Positions 1-6,605 of a stretch of 42,229 nucleotides of DNA are shown here, piece after piece. Source of the stretch: Candidatus Atribacteria bacterium. Its GTDB lineage: Bacteria > Atribacterota > Atribacteria > Atribacterales > JASGLU01. Under the pieces are notes generated by a model. It was not told where the DNA came from, did no database searches, and saw only the letters and a program-made list of their open reading frames with translations. Position 1 is the first letter of the stretch. Every line of letters begins with the position of its first letter. The stretch spans positions 1 through 42,229 of the forward strand of contig JASGLU010000008.1 of assembly GCA_030156825.1 (NCBI GenBank), read 5' to 3'. A program made the translations under genes and the position numbers.

Positions 1-1
1 G

Positions 2-223
2 CAAAATATCTGGTTTATTAACGATGGGAGTGTGGGGCGCCCCAAAGATGGAGACTGGCGAGCAGCCTGGGTGCTGCTCCGGCTGGAAGAGGGCCAGCCT
101 TTGCAGGTTGACTTTCAACGTTGCACCTATGACTGGCAATCTCTCAAAGGAACGTATGAAGAGTCTCATCTTCCGCAAAAATTTTATTGCGACCTGCTTC
201 CTCCTCGGGAACCGGAGAATTAG
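2..223 (+). CDS. Metallophosphoesterase, C-terminal fragment (cut by window edge)
   Basis: The reading frame is open from base 2 and ends at TAG/TAA-type stop at 221-223. It begins QNIWFINDGSVGRPKDGDWRA, which matches the signature near the end of calcineurin-like phosphoesterases of the YfcE/MJ0936 type (NPGSVGRPRDGDPRA), where the GS(V/N)GxPR segment closes the metal-binding fold. About 74 residues are visible; the catalytic metal ligands would lie upstream of the window. The Asn-Asp-Gly in place of Asn-Pro-Gly is a mild deviation. It is probably a housekeeping phosphodiesterase or phosphatase unrelated to motility, and marks the left border of the flagellar island. Family assignment rests on this one motif plus the downstream strand pattern. 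Confidence 0.7.
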   Translation, partial: QNIWFINDGSVGRPKDGDWRAAWVLLRLEEGQPLQVDFQRCTYDWQSLKGTYEESHLPQKFYCDLLPPREPEN

Positions 224-622
224 CCTTTAGCGTTTGCGGCAAGTTTTGCTTGGAAAATAAAAGAAAGCAATGGGCTTTAACTTTTTGCAGCTTTTATTAT
301 AAGGGCCTTTCCCTTAAGCCGGAGATTTGCTGCAATTTCATTTGACAATTTCTGTTTAACGTGCTTTCCTTTTTTCAGAGTTTACCTTCCTTTTGGGGAT
401 GGGGGCGGCTTACCAGGGCTTGCCCCCTGATTTGCAAGGGGGGAGAGAAATAAAACTTTTGTAGAACTTTCCCGGCTCATTATCGGCCTTGGTGCTTGCC
501 TGAGGGGGGGCTGAATCTGACTTCATCTGAAGGCTGAAGAGTTGAGAGGGCCTTTCTGGGGCAAACAGCTTCTCAGGCGAAGTGTGAGGTTTACCCGGGA
601 GAGGCAGAGAGGTGGTCAAAAC
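224..622. other. 400-bp gap with GC-rich alternative hairpins
   Basis: No convincing gene is seen here. A small hairpin TAAGGG/CCCTTA lies near 300-317. At 401-443 two mutually exclusive stems can form: GGGGGC (401-406) with GCCCCC (422-427), or CCCCCT (423-428) with AGGGGG (437-442). The preceding T-rich stretch (367-395) looks like a diverged copy of the repeat family described at 14642 and 14751. A TTGACA hexamer at 342-347 has no good -10 at proper spacing, so I do not call a promoter. Confidence 0.4.
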
Positions 623-2299
623 ATGCCGATTAGAGTTTCAACTTTTTCTGAGGAAGAAGCTTTCCAGCCTGACATCAGCTCCTGGCTTGAAGAGGGAGAC
701 AAGCTTTTAAAAGAAGGACGGTTTGAGGAAGCCGAAAAGTGTTTTTTAAAGGTTAAGGAAATAAACCCTCAATCGCCGGCGGTGTACAATGGGCTCGGGT
801 TTGTTGCTTATCAAAAAAAAGATTTCAAAGAAGCGGTGAAGAGTTTTAAAAAGGCCCTTCAGTTTAATCCCGCATACTCTCAAGCCTGGAATAACCTGGG
901 AGCAAGCTATCTTGCTCTTTCGCACTTCAGTGAGGCTAAATCGGCGTTTGCAAAAGCGGTGGGCCTCAATCCCAACCTGCAGGATGCGTTGGAAAATCTG
1001 GGCTGGATAGTTGACAATTTTTTTGCCAACTCTTTTAAACTTCCTACCTTGAGCGTGTGTCTGATAATGAAAAATGAAGAGCAAAACCTGCCCCGCCTTC
1101 TTTCTTCGGTTGCCGAATATGGGGAGGAAGTGGTAGCGGTGGATACCGGCTCAACGGATCGTAGTGTGGAGATCGCCCGCCTGCACGGCGCAAAAGTATA
1201 TTTTTACCGATGGAACGATGACTTTTCTGCAGCTAAAAACGAAGCCCTGCGTCACGCCCGGGGGGAGTGGATTCTGGCTCTGGATGCCGATGAGGAAATG
1301 AACGCCGAAGACTTGAAAAAACTGAAGCTGATTCTTGCCTGCAGCAACTACCAGGCTTTTATGTTGCCCATCAAAAGCCCCCTTGATCCGGAGGAGAAAA
1401 ACCACATGCTCAACTACCTGGTGCGGGTGTTTAAGAACCGACCGGAAATCCGCTACCGGGGAAGGGTGCACGAAACGGTAGAGAGCTCTTTGCTGGAGCT
1501 GGGGGAGAAGATTTGCAAATTGCACCATCTTTTTATCTCTCACCATGGCTATAAAGAGCCGGGAAAAACTGGCTGGAAAGTTTTTTCCCGCAACCGCGAT
1601 CTGCTGCTAAAAGCAGCAGAAGAAGAGCCAGATAATGTGAATACCCTGGCTTATCTGGGAAGAACCTATCTTTCGCAGGGACACTGGGAAGAGGCCAAGG
1701 AGTACCTTGAGAAGGTGCTTGCCCTCTCTACCGGCTTCAATTTTTCCGTTTTAAGTGCCCGGCTGGACCTTGCCTGGATTGCCCTTCAGGAGGACAACTT
1801 GGAAGAAGCGTTTTCTCAGCTTACGCTCTTAAGGCAAAAAGAACCACATTTTCCCGATGGCTATTATCTTTTGGGGCTGACTTACCACAAAAAGGGAGAA
1901 TACGCAGAAGCTCTTGCGGCTTTTGAGCAGGTTTTCCAGGTGGACTATCGAAAGAGCGGCTCTCCCATGTTTTTTTTCCGGGTTTCCCTGGGTGATTTGT
2001 ATCAGAAAATGGGAGAGTGTTACCTTTTGCTGGGCAATCCGGAAAAAGCAAAGGAGTGTTTGCAGAAGGTAGAGGAGCTCTCAGGAGATAGCGCCAGTTC
2101 ACTAAATAATCTGGGGGTTGCCGCGATGCGGCTGGGAGAACGGGAAAAAGCGGAGAATTATTTTCGAAAAGCACTTACTCTCGATCCGGCCCACCCTGAT
2201 GCCCGGAGTAACCTCTTCCGTTTTCTGCTTGAAGCCGGAAGGACGAAAGAGGCAAAGAGGTGCCTGGAAGAAATGAAGGAATTTTTGCAGGAAAGCTGA
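623..2299 (+). CDS. TPR-flanked family 2 glycosyltransferase, probable flagellin glycosyltransferase
   Basis: The protein has about 558 residues. The start is put at ATG 623 because it follows GAGAGGTGG and begins directly before the first TPR; the open frame extends further upstream to 542. Residues about 20-135 form three TPR units (e.g. AVYNGLGFVAYQKKDFKEAV), followed by a GT-A glycosyltransferase core: LSVCLIMKNEEQNLPRLL, VAVDTGSTDRSVEIA and the metal-binding region LALDADEE (DxD-like). More TPRs fill the last 230 residues. This TPR-GT2-TPR layout is known in Firmicutes enzymes that O-glycosylate flagellin or peptides. It lies just before fliC, whose central domain is rich in Ser and Thr, so flagellin is the natural target (inference). 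The protein is cytoplasmic, with no membrane segment or signal peptide. The sugar donor is unknown. Confidence 0.75.
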   Translation: MPIRVSTFSEEEAFQPDISSWLEEGDKLLKEGRFEEAEKCFLKVKEINPQSPAVYNGLGFVAYQKKDFKEAVKSFKKALQFNPAYSQAWNNLGASYLALSHFSEAKSAFAKAVGLNPNLQDALENLGWIVDNFFANSFKLPTLSVCLIMKNEEQNLPRLLSSVAEYGEEVVAVDTGSTDRSVEIARLHGAKVYFYRWNDDFSAAKNEALRHARGEWILALDADEEMNAEDLKKLKLILACSNYQAFMLPIKSPLDPEEKNHMLNYLVRVFKNRPEIRYRGRVHETVESSLLELGEKICKLHHLFISHHGYKEPGKTGWKVFSRNRDLLLKAAEEEPDNVNTLAYLGRTYLSQGHWEEAKEYLEKVLALSTGFNFSVLSARLDLAWIALQEDNLEEAFSQLTLLRQKEPHFPDGYYLLGLTYHKKGEYAEALAAFEQVFQVDYRKSGSPMFFFRVSLGDLYQKMGECYLLLGNPEKAKECLQKVEELSGDSASSLNNLGVAAMRLGEREKAENYFRKALTLDPAHPDARSNLFRFLLEAGRTKEAKRCLEEMKEFLQES

Positions 2300-2335
2300 G
2301 AACGGAAATTTTTTAAAAAATTCTACTTTTCCCTC

Positions 2336-2362
2336 TAAAGGTTTGTCAAAAGTTGCCGATAT
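2336..2362 (+). promoter_or_regulatory. Sigma-28 (FliA) promoter of fliC
   Basis: TAAA at 2336-2339, exactly 15 bases, then GCCGATAT at 2355-2362. The flagellar sigma factor consensus is TAAA-N15-GCCGATAA, so only the last base differs. Transcription would start near 2369, giving an untranslated leader of about 140 nt before fliC. This is the only site of this quality found by eye in the window; FliA itself is encoded at 39424-40179. Confidence 0.88.
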
Positions 2363-2382
2363 TTATATATGAGTTTGGATTT

Positions 2383-2392
2383 AGGAGGTGAT
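2383..2392 (+). promoter_or_regulatory. Perfect Shine-Dalgarno with no gene behind it, in fliC leader
   Basis: AGGAGGTGAT is full complementarity to the 16S rRNA 3' end, yet no start codon follows at useful spacing; the next gene starts 120 bases downstream. It may be a standby ribosome site, a GGA-containing CsrA contact, or a relic of a lost small ORF. Confidence 0.5.
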
Positions 2393-2461
2393 AACAAATA
2401 GAAAGGAAAAGCCACAGTTTTGTTAATAGCAACACGGTGTTTTACAGGTAGTAAGTTTAAA

Positions 2462-2475
2462 TGGCAGGGATGCCA
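2462..2475 (+). promoter_or_regulatory. CsrA-type hairpin in the fliC leader
   Basis: TGGCA-GGGA-TGCCA forms a 5-bp stem with GGA in the tetraloop and contains CAGGGATG, matching the core CARGGAUG of the CsrA consensus RUACARGGAUGU. The fliC Shine-Dalgarno GGAGGAGG (2495-2502) offers a second GGA site about 30 nt downstream, the same two-site layout as in the B. subtilis hag leader. Neither csrA nor fliW is in the window, so the regulator is inferred. Confidence 0.55.
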
Positions 2476-2511
2476 AGCTTTAAAAAAACCTTATGGAGGA
2501 GGTTGAATTAA

Positions 2512-3975
2512 ATGGGACTGAGAATTAATCAAAACATTACCGCGCTCAATGCGCATCGGAATTTGAGTCAAACCGATAGTGCGCTTTCCAAATCGCTGGA
2601 GAAGTTATCTTCGGGGTTACGTATCAACCGGGCAGCAGATGATGCCGCAGGGTTAGCTATTTCAGAGAAGATGAGAACTCAGGTGAGAGGGCTTGCTCAG
2701 GCCACCCGCAATGCCCAGGATGGTATATCTCTCATTCAAACTGCAGAAGGTGCTCTCAACGAAACTCACTCAATTTTGCAGAGGATGAGGTTATTAGCTA
2801 TCCAGGCAGCAAATGATACGAACACTCCAGAAGACCGGGCGCAGATCCAACAGGAAATTGACCAGCTCGTTGAGGAACTGGACCGCATTGCTGATACCAC
2901 AGAGTTCAACACCAAAAAGCTGCTTGATGGAAGTGCCGGATATACGACCAGTGCCCAGAATGGAACAGCGGTTGGTGGGGACATTGCCGTTAATGGAGTA
3001 GCTGTCGCTTCAGGAGACGCTGTAATTGATGCTGATCTTCAGGCTCTGGTTACCAATATTGCTCCCGGGGCAGATACCGAAGCAGGCGTGTACACAGTGA
3101 GCATCACCACCAACGCTTCTCAGGCGGTTCTGGGAGACGCTGGTGCTGCTTCTGCTTCTATTGCTGCAGCTACAGCGGGGGCTCTGATGATTAACGGAGT
3201 ATCTGTAAACATTGCTGCAGACGATACTCTTGACAATGTTATCTTGAAGATTAATAACGTAAGTGGCCAGACAGGAGTGGTTGCGGCTGAGGGTGGTAAT
3301 AATGGGCTTTTGCTGACCACCGAGGAGTATGGAAGCAGCGCGACCATCAATGTATCCGGTAGTAATGAGCTGCTACAGGCCCTTGGCTTGACCACTGATA
3401 CTGGTGCCCAGGTTCTTTCTGCTGCAGGAACCGATATTGTAGGTACAATTGGTGGAGAGGCTACAGTAGGTGTGGGGGCGACACTCACCGGCGAAAACGG
3501 GCTTTCGGTAACTATTGACCCGGCCAAACTCGATCTCGGTGCTACAGGTTCGATAGAGTTCAGTGCCGTGGTTGATACTTCCGGGATGGTAACTCTCCAT
3601 ATTGGTGCCAATAAAGACCAGGTTATGGATGTCTATTTCAACGATATGAGAGCGAAAGCTCTGGGGGTAGAAGGCTTAAAAGTTACTGATAAAAACCTGG
3701 CAGAAGAAGCGATTGCCACTCTGGATACTGCCATTAATACAGTATCCACCGAGCGCTCTCGGTTGGGAGCTTATCAGAACCGTCTGGAACACACCATTGC
3801 TAACTTAGGAGTAGCCCAAGAGAACTTGTCTGCCGCTGAATCTCGTATCCGCGATGTGGATATGGCAGAGGAAATGATGGAATTCACCCGGGCACAAATT
3901 CTCTTACAAGCTGGTACTGCTATGTTGGCCCAAGCCAATCTCCTGCCGCAGAGTGTGTTGCAACTTTTGGGTTAA
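2512..3975 (+). CDS. fliC: Flagellin
   Basis: This is the filament subunit, 487 residues. The N-terminal D0/D1 domain is classical (MGLRINQNITALNAHRNL; SSGLRINRAADDAAGLAISEKM), as is the C-terminal D1/D0 domain (AESRIRDVDMAEEMMEFTR, ILLQAGTAMLAQAN, ending LPQSVLQLLG). The middle, about residues 140-390, is a variable Ala/Gly/Thr/Ser-rich surface domain with flagellin_IN-like repeats and few Lys, consistent with O-glycosylation by the upstream transferase. It has a sigma-28 promoter, a long structured leader, a GGAGGAGG site 9 bases before ATG and its own terminator, as expected for the most highly expressed late flagellar gene. It is the only flagellin gene in the window. Confidence 0.98.
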   Translation: MGLRINQNITALNAHRNLSQTDSALSKSLEKLSSGLRINRAADDAAGLAISEKMRTQVRGLAQATRNAQDGISLIQTAEGALNETHSILQRMRLLAIQAANDTNTPEDRAQIQQEIDQLVEELDRIADTTEFNTKKLLDGSAGYTTSAQNGTAVGGDIAVNGVAVASGDAVIDADLQALVTNIAPGADTEAGVYTVSITTNASQAVLGDAGAASASIAAATAGALMINGVSVNIAADDTLDNVILKINNVSGQTGVVAAEGGNNGLLLTTEEYGSSATINVSGSNELLQALGLTTDTGAQVLSAAGTDIVGTIGGEATVGVGATLTGENGLSVTIDPAKLDLGATGSIEFSAVVDTSGMVTLHIGANKDQVMDVYFNDMRAKALGVEGLKVTDKNLAEEAIATLDTAINTVSTERSRLGAYQNRLEHTIANLGVAQENLSAAESRIRDVDMAEEMMEFTRAQILLQAGTAMLAQANLLPQSVLQLLG

Positions 3976-3984
3976 GAGGTAGAT

Positions 3985-4016
3985 GGGGAGGGGGGACCCC
4001 CTCCCTTTTATTTTTA
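3985..4016 (+). terminator. Rho-independent terminator after fliC
   Basis: GGGAGGGGG (3986-3994) pairs with CCCCCTCCC (3997-4005), followed by TTTTATTTTT. It lies 10 bases after the fliC stop. Partial read-through would supply flaG, which has no clear promoter of its own. Confidence 0.85.
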
Positions 4017-4041
4017 GAAAGTGGAGACCGGGGTGAAGCCG

Positions 4042-4407
4042 ATGGAAATTAATCCTCTGGTAAGACTTGATGGAGAGCGGATAGTTGCTTTTCTGGCAAA
4101 GGATGAGGTAAAAGGTGAGTTGTCCCCTGCTTCTCCTTTTATTGTGGCAGAAAACCAGGAAGAATCTGGGACGGAGAAGATAGGAGAAGAGGAGCTTTTG
4201 TGGTTTGCGCGGGCACTGCGGGATATATTTCGGGGTTTTAACCTGGGAATTACTTTTCGGGTTCATGAAGAAACGGAGCGCATCATCGCCCGGGTGATTG
4301 ATCGGGAAACAGGGGAGCTTATTCGGGAAATCCCGCCCGAGAAATTTTTAGATATGGTTGCCCGTCTGCAGGAGTTGGCAGGGGTTTTTATTGATGAAGT
4401 GGTGTGA
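4042..4407 (+). CDS. flaG: FlaG family protein
   Basis: The protein has about 121 residues. ATG 4042 is preferred because GGGGTGAAG sits just upstream; a GTG at 4021 in frame would add 7 residues. The C-terminal half carries the FlaG signature: FRVHEETERIIARVIDRETGELIREIPPEKFLDMVARLQELAG. The N-terminal part is short and poorly conserved. FlaG proteins influence filament length and are normally encoded next to fliC and fliD, as here. The biochemical mechanism is not firmly established for the family. The gene lies immediately after the fliC terminator and 11 bases before fliD, so it is likely cotranscribed with fliD. Confidence 0.88.
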   Translation: MEINPLVRLDGERIVAFLAKDEVKGELSPASPFIVAENQEESGTEKIGEEELLWFARALRDIFRGFNLGITFRVHEETERIIARVIDRETGELIREIPPEKFLDMVARLQELAGVFIDEVV

Positions 4408-4418
4408 GGTGATACGAA

Positions 4419-5798
4419 ATGGCAGGCAGTTTAAGTATTGACGGTTTGATTTCCGGGATGGATACCACAGAAGTAATAAATCAGCTGATGGAGTTAGAGC
4501 GGATTCCTATCACCCAGTTAGAAGCCAGAAAAGCAGGTTATAACCAGAAAATTTCTCTCTGGCAACAAGCTAACACTCGACTTTTGGCTCTTCTTACCTC
4601 AGCCGAAAACCTTACTTCTCTCTCTACCTTTCAAGGTAAAAAAGTGGAGGTGAGTAACCCCGATATTCTCTCGGCCACTGCTTCTTCTTCAGCGGTGAGT
4701 GGGAGCTACCAGCTCCGGGTGGAACAGCTGGCTTATGCTCACCAGATGGTTACCGCTTCTGGTTATGCTGATTACGATACCGCCACTTTTGGCGAGGGGA
4801 CAATTACCCTTCAGGTGGGAGAAGAGGCGCTGGTAGAAATAGCAATTGACTCTTCCAACAACACCCTGGAGGGGATAAAAAATGCTATCAACCAAGCCGA
4901 TGTGGGTGTGCAGGCTTCCATTGTGAAAGTATCTGGAGGATATAAGCTGCTTTTGGCGAGTGAGACCACTGGAGAAGCCGGAACAATTTCTATAACTCCC
5001 AATCTCACAGGAGGAGAGGCCACTCTTTCTGCTTTTGATACTATTCAACCGGCGCAAAATGCGCGAGTAGTTCTGGGAAGTGGGGGCTCACCTTTAGTTT
5101 ATGAATCTTCTTCCAATGTGATAGATGACTTTCTCCCGGGAGTGACCCTGAACCTCAAGGCCGAAAGCACAGAGGCAGTAAACCTCCAGGTGGACAGGGA
5201 TTTAGCGGGGGTAAAAAGCGCCATTATGGACCTGGTTCAGCGGTACAACGATTTTAGCCAGTTTGTAAAAGATAATACTTTTTACGATGCAGATACCAAC
5301 ACCGGAGGCGCGCTACTTGGAGACACCACTTTATCGCGGATTATGAGCGGAATAAACGATAGGCTTTTTAGTCAGGTTTCTTCTTCCAGCGAGGCTTACG
5401 ATAGTCTGGTGGCGCTGGGAATTTCGGTTGACCGTTACGGACAAATTTTAGTGGATGAAGGAAAACTGGATGAGGCTCTGGAAAGCAATTTACAAGCGGT
5501 AGAAGAAATTTTCCGGGGAGATGCGGGGGTGGCGGTTGCTCTCCGGGAGCATTTGGATTTTGTCACCGATCCCCGAGAAGGGACCTTGAAAGACACTCAA
5601 GACCTCTATCAAAACCTTATAAAAGATATTGACAAGCGGATAGCGACGTTGGAAGAGCGCCTGGTAAAGCAAGAAGAGCGCTTGAGGCGGCAATTTACGG
5701 CTATGGAGAGCACTCTCTCTCTTTTCCAGACTCAGGCCACCTGGCTCAGCCAGCAGATCGCCAGTCTTTCGAGCTTTAACTACTATCAAGGAAAATAA
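4419..5798 (+). CDS. fliD: Flagellar filament cap protein FliD
   Basis: This is the cap protein (459 residues) that sits at the filament tip and folds incoming flagellin. The N-terminus SIDGLISGMDTTEVINQLMELERIPI is the FliD_N domain; a flagellin_IN-like motif occurs near residues 135-185, and the C-terminus is a long coiled coil (DLYQNLIKDIDKRIATLEERLVKQEERLRRQF). It is exported by the flagellar type III system, so it has no signal peptide. ATG 4419 follows GTGAGGTGATACGAA. A weak match to the variant sigma-54 motif (4376-4391) lies inside the end of flaG but is probably fortuitous. Confidence 0.96.
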   Translation: MAGSLSIDGLISGMDTTEVINQLMELERIPITQLEARKAGYNQKISLWQQANTRLLALLTSAENLTSLSTFQGKKVEVSNPDILSATASSSAVSGSYQLRVEQLAYAHQMVTASGYADYDTATFGEGTITLQVGEEALVEIAIDSSNNTLEGIKNAINQADVGVQASIVKVSGGYKLLLASETTGEAGTISITPNLTGGEATLSAFDTIQPAQNARVVLGSGGSPLVYESSSNVIDDFLPGVTLNLKAESTEAVNLQVDRDLAGVKSAIMDLVQRYNDFSQFVKDNTFYDADTNTGGALLGDTTLSRIMSGINDRLFSQVSSSSEAYDSLVALGISVDRYGQILVDEGKLDEALESNLQAVEEIFRGDAGVAVALREHLDFVTDPREGTLKDTQDLYQNLIKDIDKRIATLEERLVKQEERLRRQFTAMESTLSLFQTQATWLSQQIASLSSFNYYQGK

Positions 5799-5855
5799 AT
5801 CAGGTGGAAAATAAAAGTTTGAACAGAATAAGAACCGAGAAAGGGGGAGTGAAAA

Positions 5856-6239
5856 ATGGGAGTTTATAATGCGGCTTTGATTCAAAAACGTTATCAGGAA
5901 AATGCGGTAAGCACTGCTTCTCCCCTGAGGCTGATAGTTATGCTCTGTGGTGGGGTGCGCCGTTTCATGCATATGGCTCAAAAGTCTTTCTCTGCAAGAG
6001 AGGCGGGAGAAGGGAAAACCTATCTTCTCCGAGCAGAAAAAGTGGTGCTGGAGTTGATGGGGTCTCTCAATTTGGAGGAAGGGGGAGAGATTGCTCAAAA
6101 TCTTTTGCAGATTTACCAATTTACCTTGGAGCAATGCGCCCTCTGTAACGAAAATAATTATTCTCAAGTCCTTCCTTCGCTTTTGAAAATCTGGGAAGGG
6201 CTGGAGGAGAGCTGGCGCGAGATAGAAAAAAATGGCTGA
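5856..6239 (+). CDS. fliS: Flagellin export chaperone FliS
   Basis: The protein has 127 residues. The N-terminus YQENAVSTASPLRLIVMLCGGVRRFM is the FliS signature (usually YxxNxVxTASPxxLxxMLYDGxxxxx; here the common Tyr-Asp is Cys-Gly). FliS binds the C-terminus of flagellin in the cytoplasm, preventing early polymerisation and delivering it to FlhA. It starts at ATG 5856 after AAAGGGGGAGTG and overlaps the next gene by 8 bases, which fits translational coupling with a second chaperone. The remainder is predicted helical, as in the four-helix FliS fold. Confidence 0.93.
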   Translation: MGVYNAALIQKRYQENAVSTASPLRLIVMLCGGVRRFMHMAQKSFSAREAGEGKTYLLRAEKVVLELMGSLNLEEGGEIAQNLLQIYQFTLEQCALCNENNYSQVLPSLLKIWEGLEESWREIEKNG

Positions 6240-6588
6240 AGCCGGTAAGGAAGTGATAGCTCTTTTAAAGGCTTTTCGGGAAATAACTCTTGCGTTGAAA
6301 GAGAAATTAGAAAAGGGGGAGATAGAAGAGATTTCTTCTTTTCTTTCTCGTCGGCAGGAGATAATAGAAAAGCTGGATAAAAGGGGTCCTATAGAAGAGA
6401 AGCAGGCTTTACCCCTTTTGTTTGAAATTAATGACCTTGATCAGGAGGTACAGAGAAACCTCTCCCGGCTGCTGGAAAAAGAGCGCCGAGGGGTGAAAAA
6501 TATGCAAGAAAACCTGAATGCTCTCCGCCATTTTCGCTCCAACCTCCAGTCTCCTTCTCCCCCTCGCTTTTTAGACCAGAAAAGGTAA
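6232..6588 (+). CDS. fliT: FliT-like flagellar chaperone
   Basis: A 118-residue, highly charged, all-helical protein (LKAFREITLALKEKLEKGEIEEISSFLSRRQEIIEKLDK) with the helix-loop-helix pattern of FliT/FlgN-type export chaperones. The RRQEIIEKLD segment is typical of that superfamily. It overlaps fliS by 8 bases, the usual fliS-fliT arrangement; FliT binds the cap protein FliD. Sequence similarity is weak in this family, so the name relies partly on position. It ends 18 bases before the convergent activator gene. Confidence 0.7.
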   Translation: MAEAGKEVIALLKAFREITLALKEKLEKGEIEEISSFLSRRQEIIEKLDKRGPIEEKQALPLLFEINDLDQEVQRNLSRLLEKERRGVKNMQENLNALRHFRSNLQSPSPPRFLDQKR

Positions 6589-6605
6589 AACCTCTTTCTT
6601 TTATT

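Noticed and set aside
24-230. 68-residue frame starting at 24
   Set aside because: It is a shadow of the metallophosphoesterase frame, which has a recognisable family motif.
394-450. c-di-GMP riboswitch before the glycosyltransferase
   Set aside because: The conserved core (GGGACGCAAAGCC-like) is absent.
470-500. GCCGATAAT on the minus strand near 477
   Set aside because: No TAAA at the needed distance and no minus-strand gene downstream.
4376-4392. TGGCAGGGGTTTTTAT, a variant sigma-54-like match before fliD
   Set aside because: It encodes conserved FlaG residues (LAGVFID), lacks the final ATC fit and the central AA; kept only as a weak possibility.
5814-5846. TAAA...ACCGAGAA before fliS as sigma-28 promoter
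   Set aside because: Spacing is 18 rather than 15 and the -10 has mismatches.
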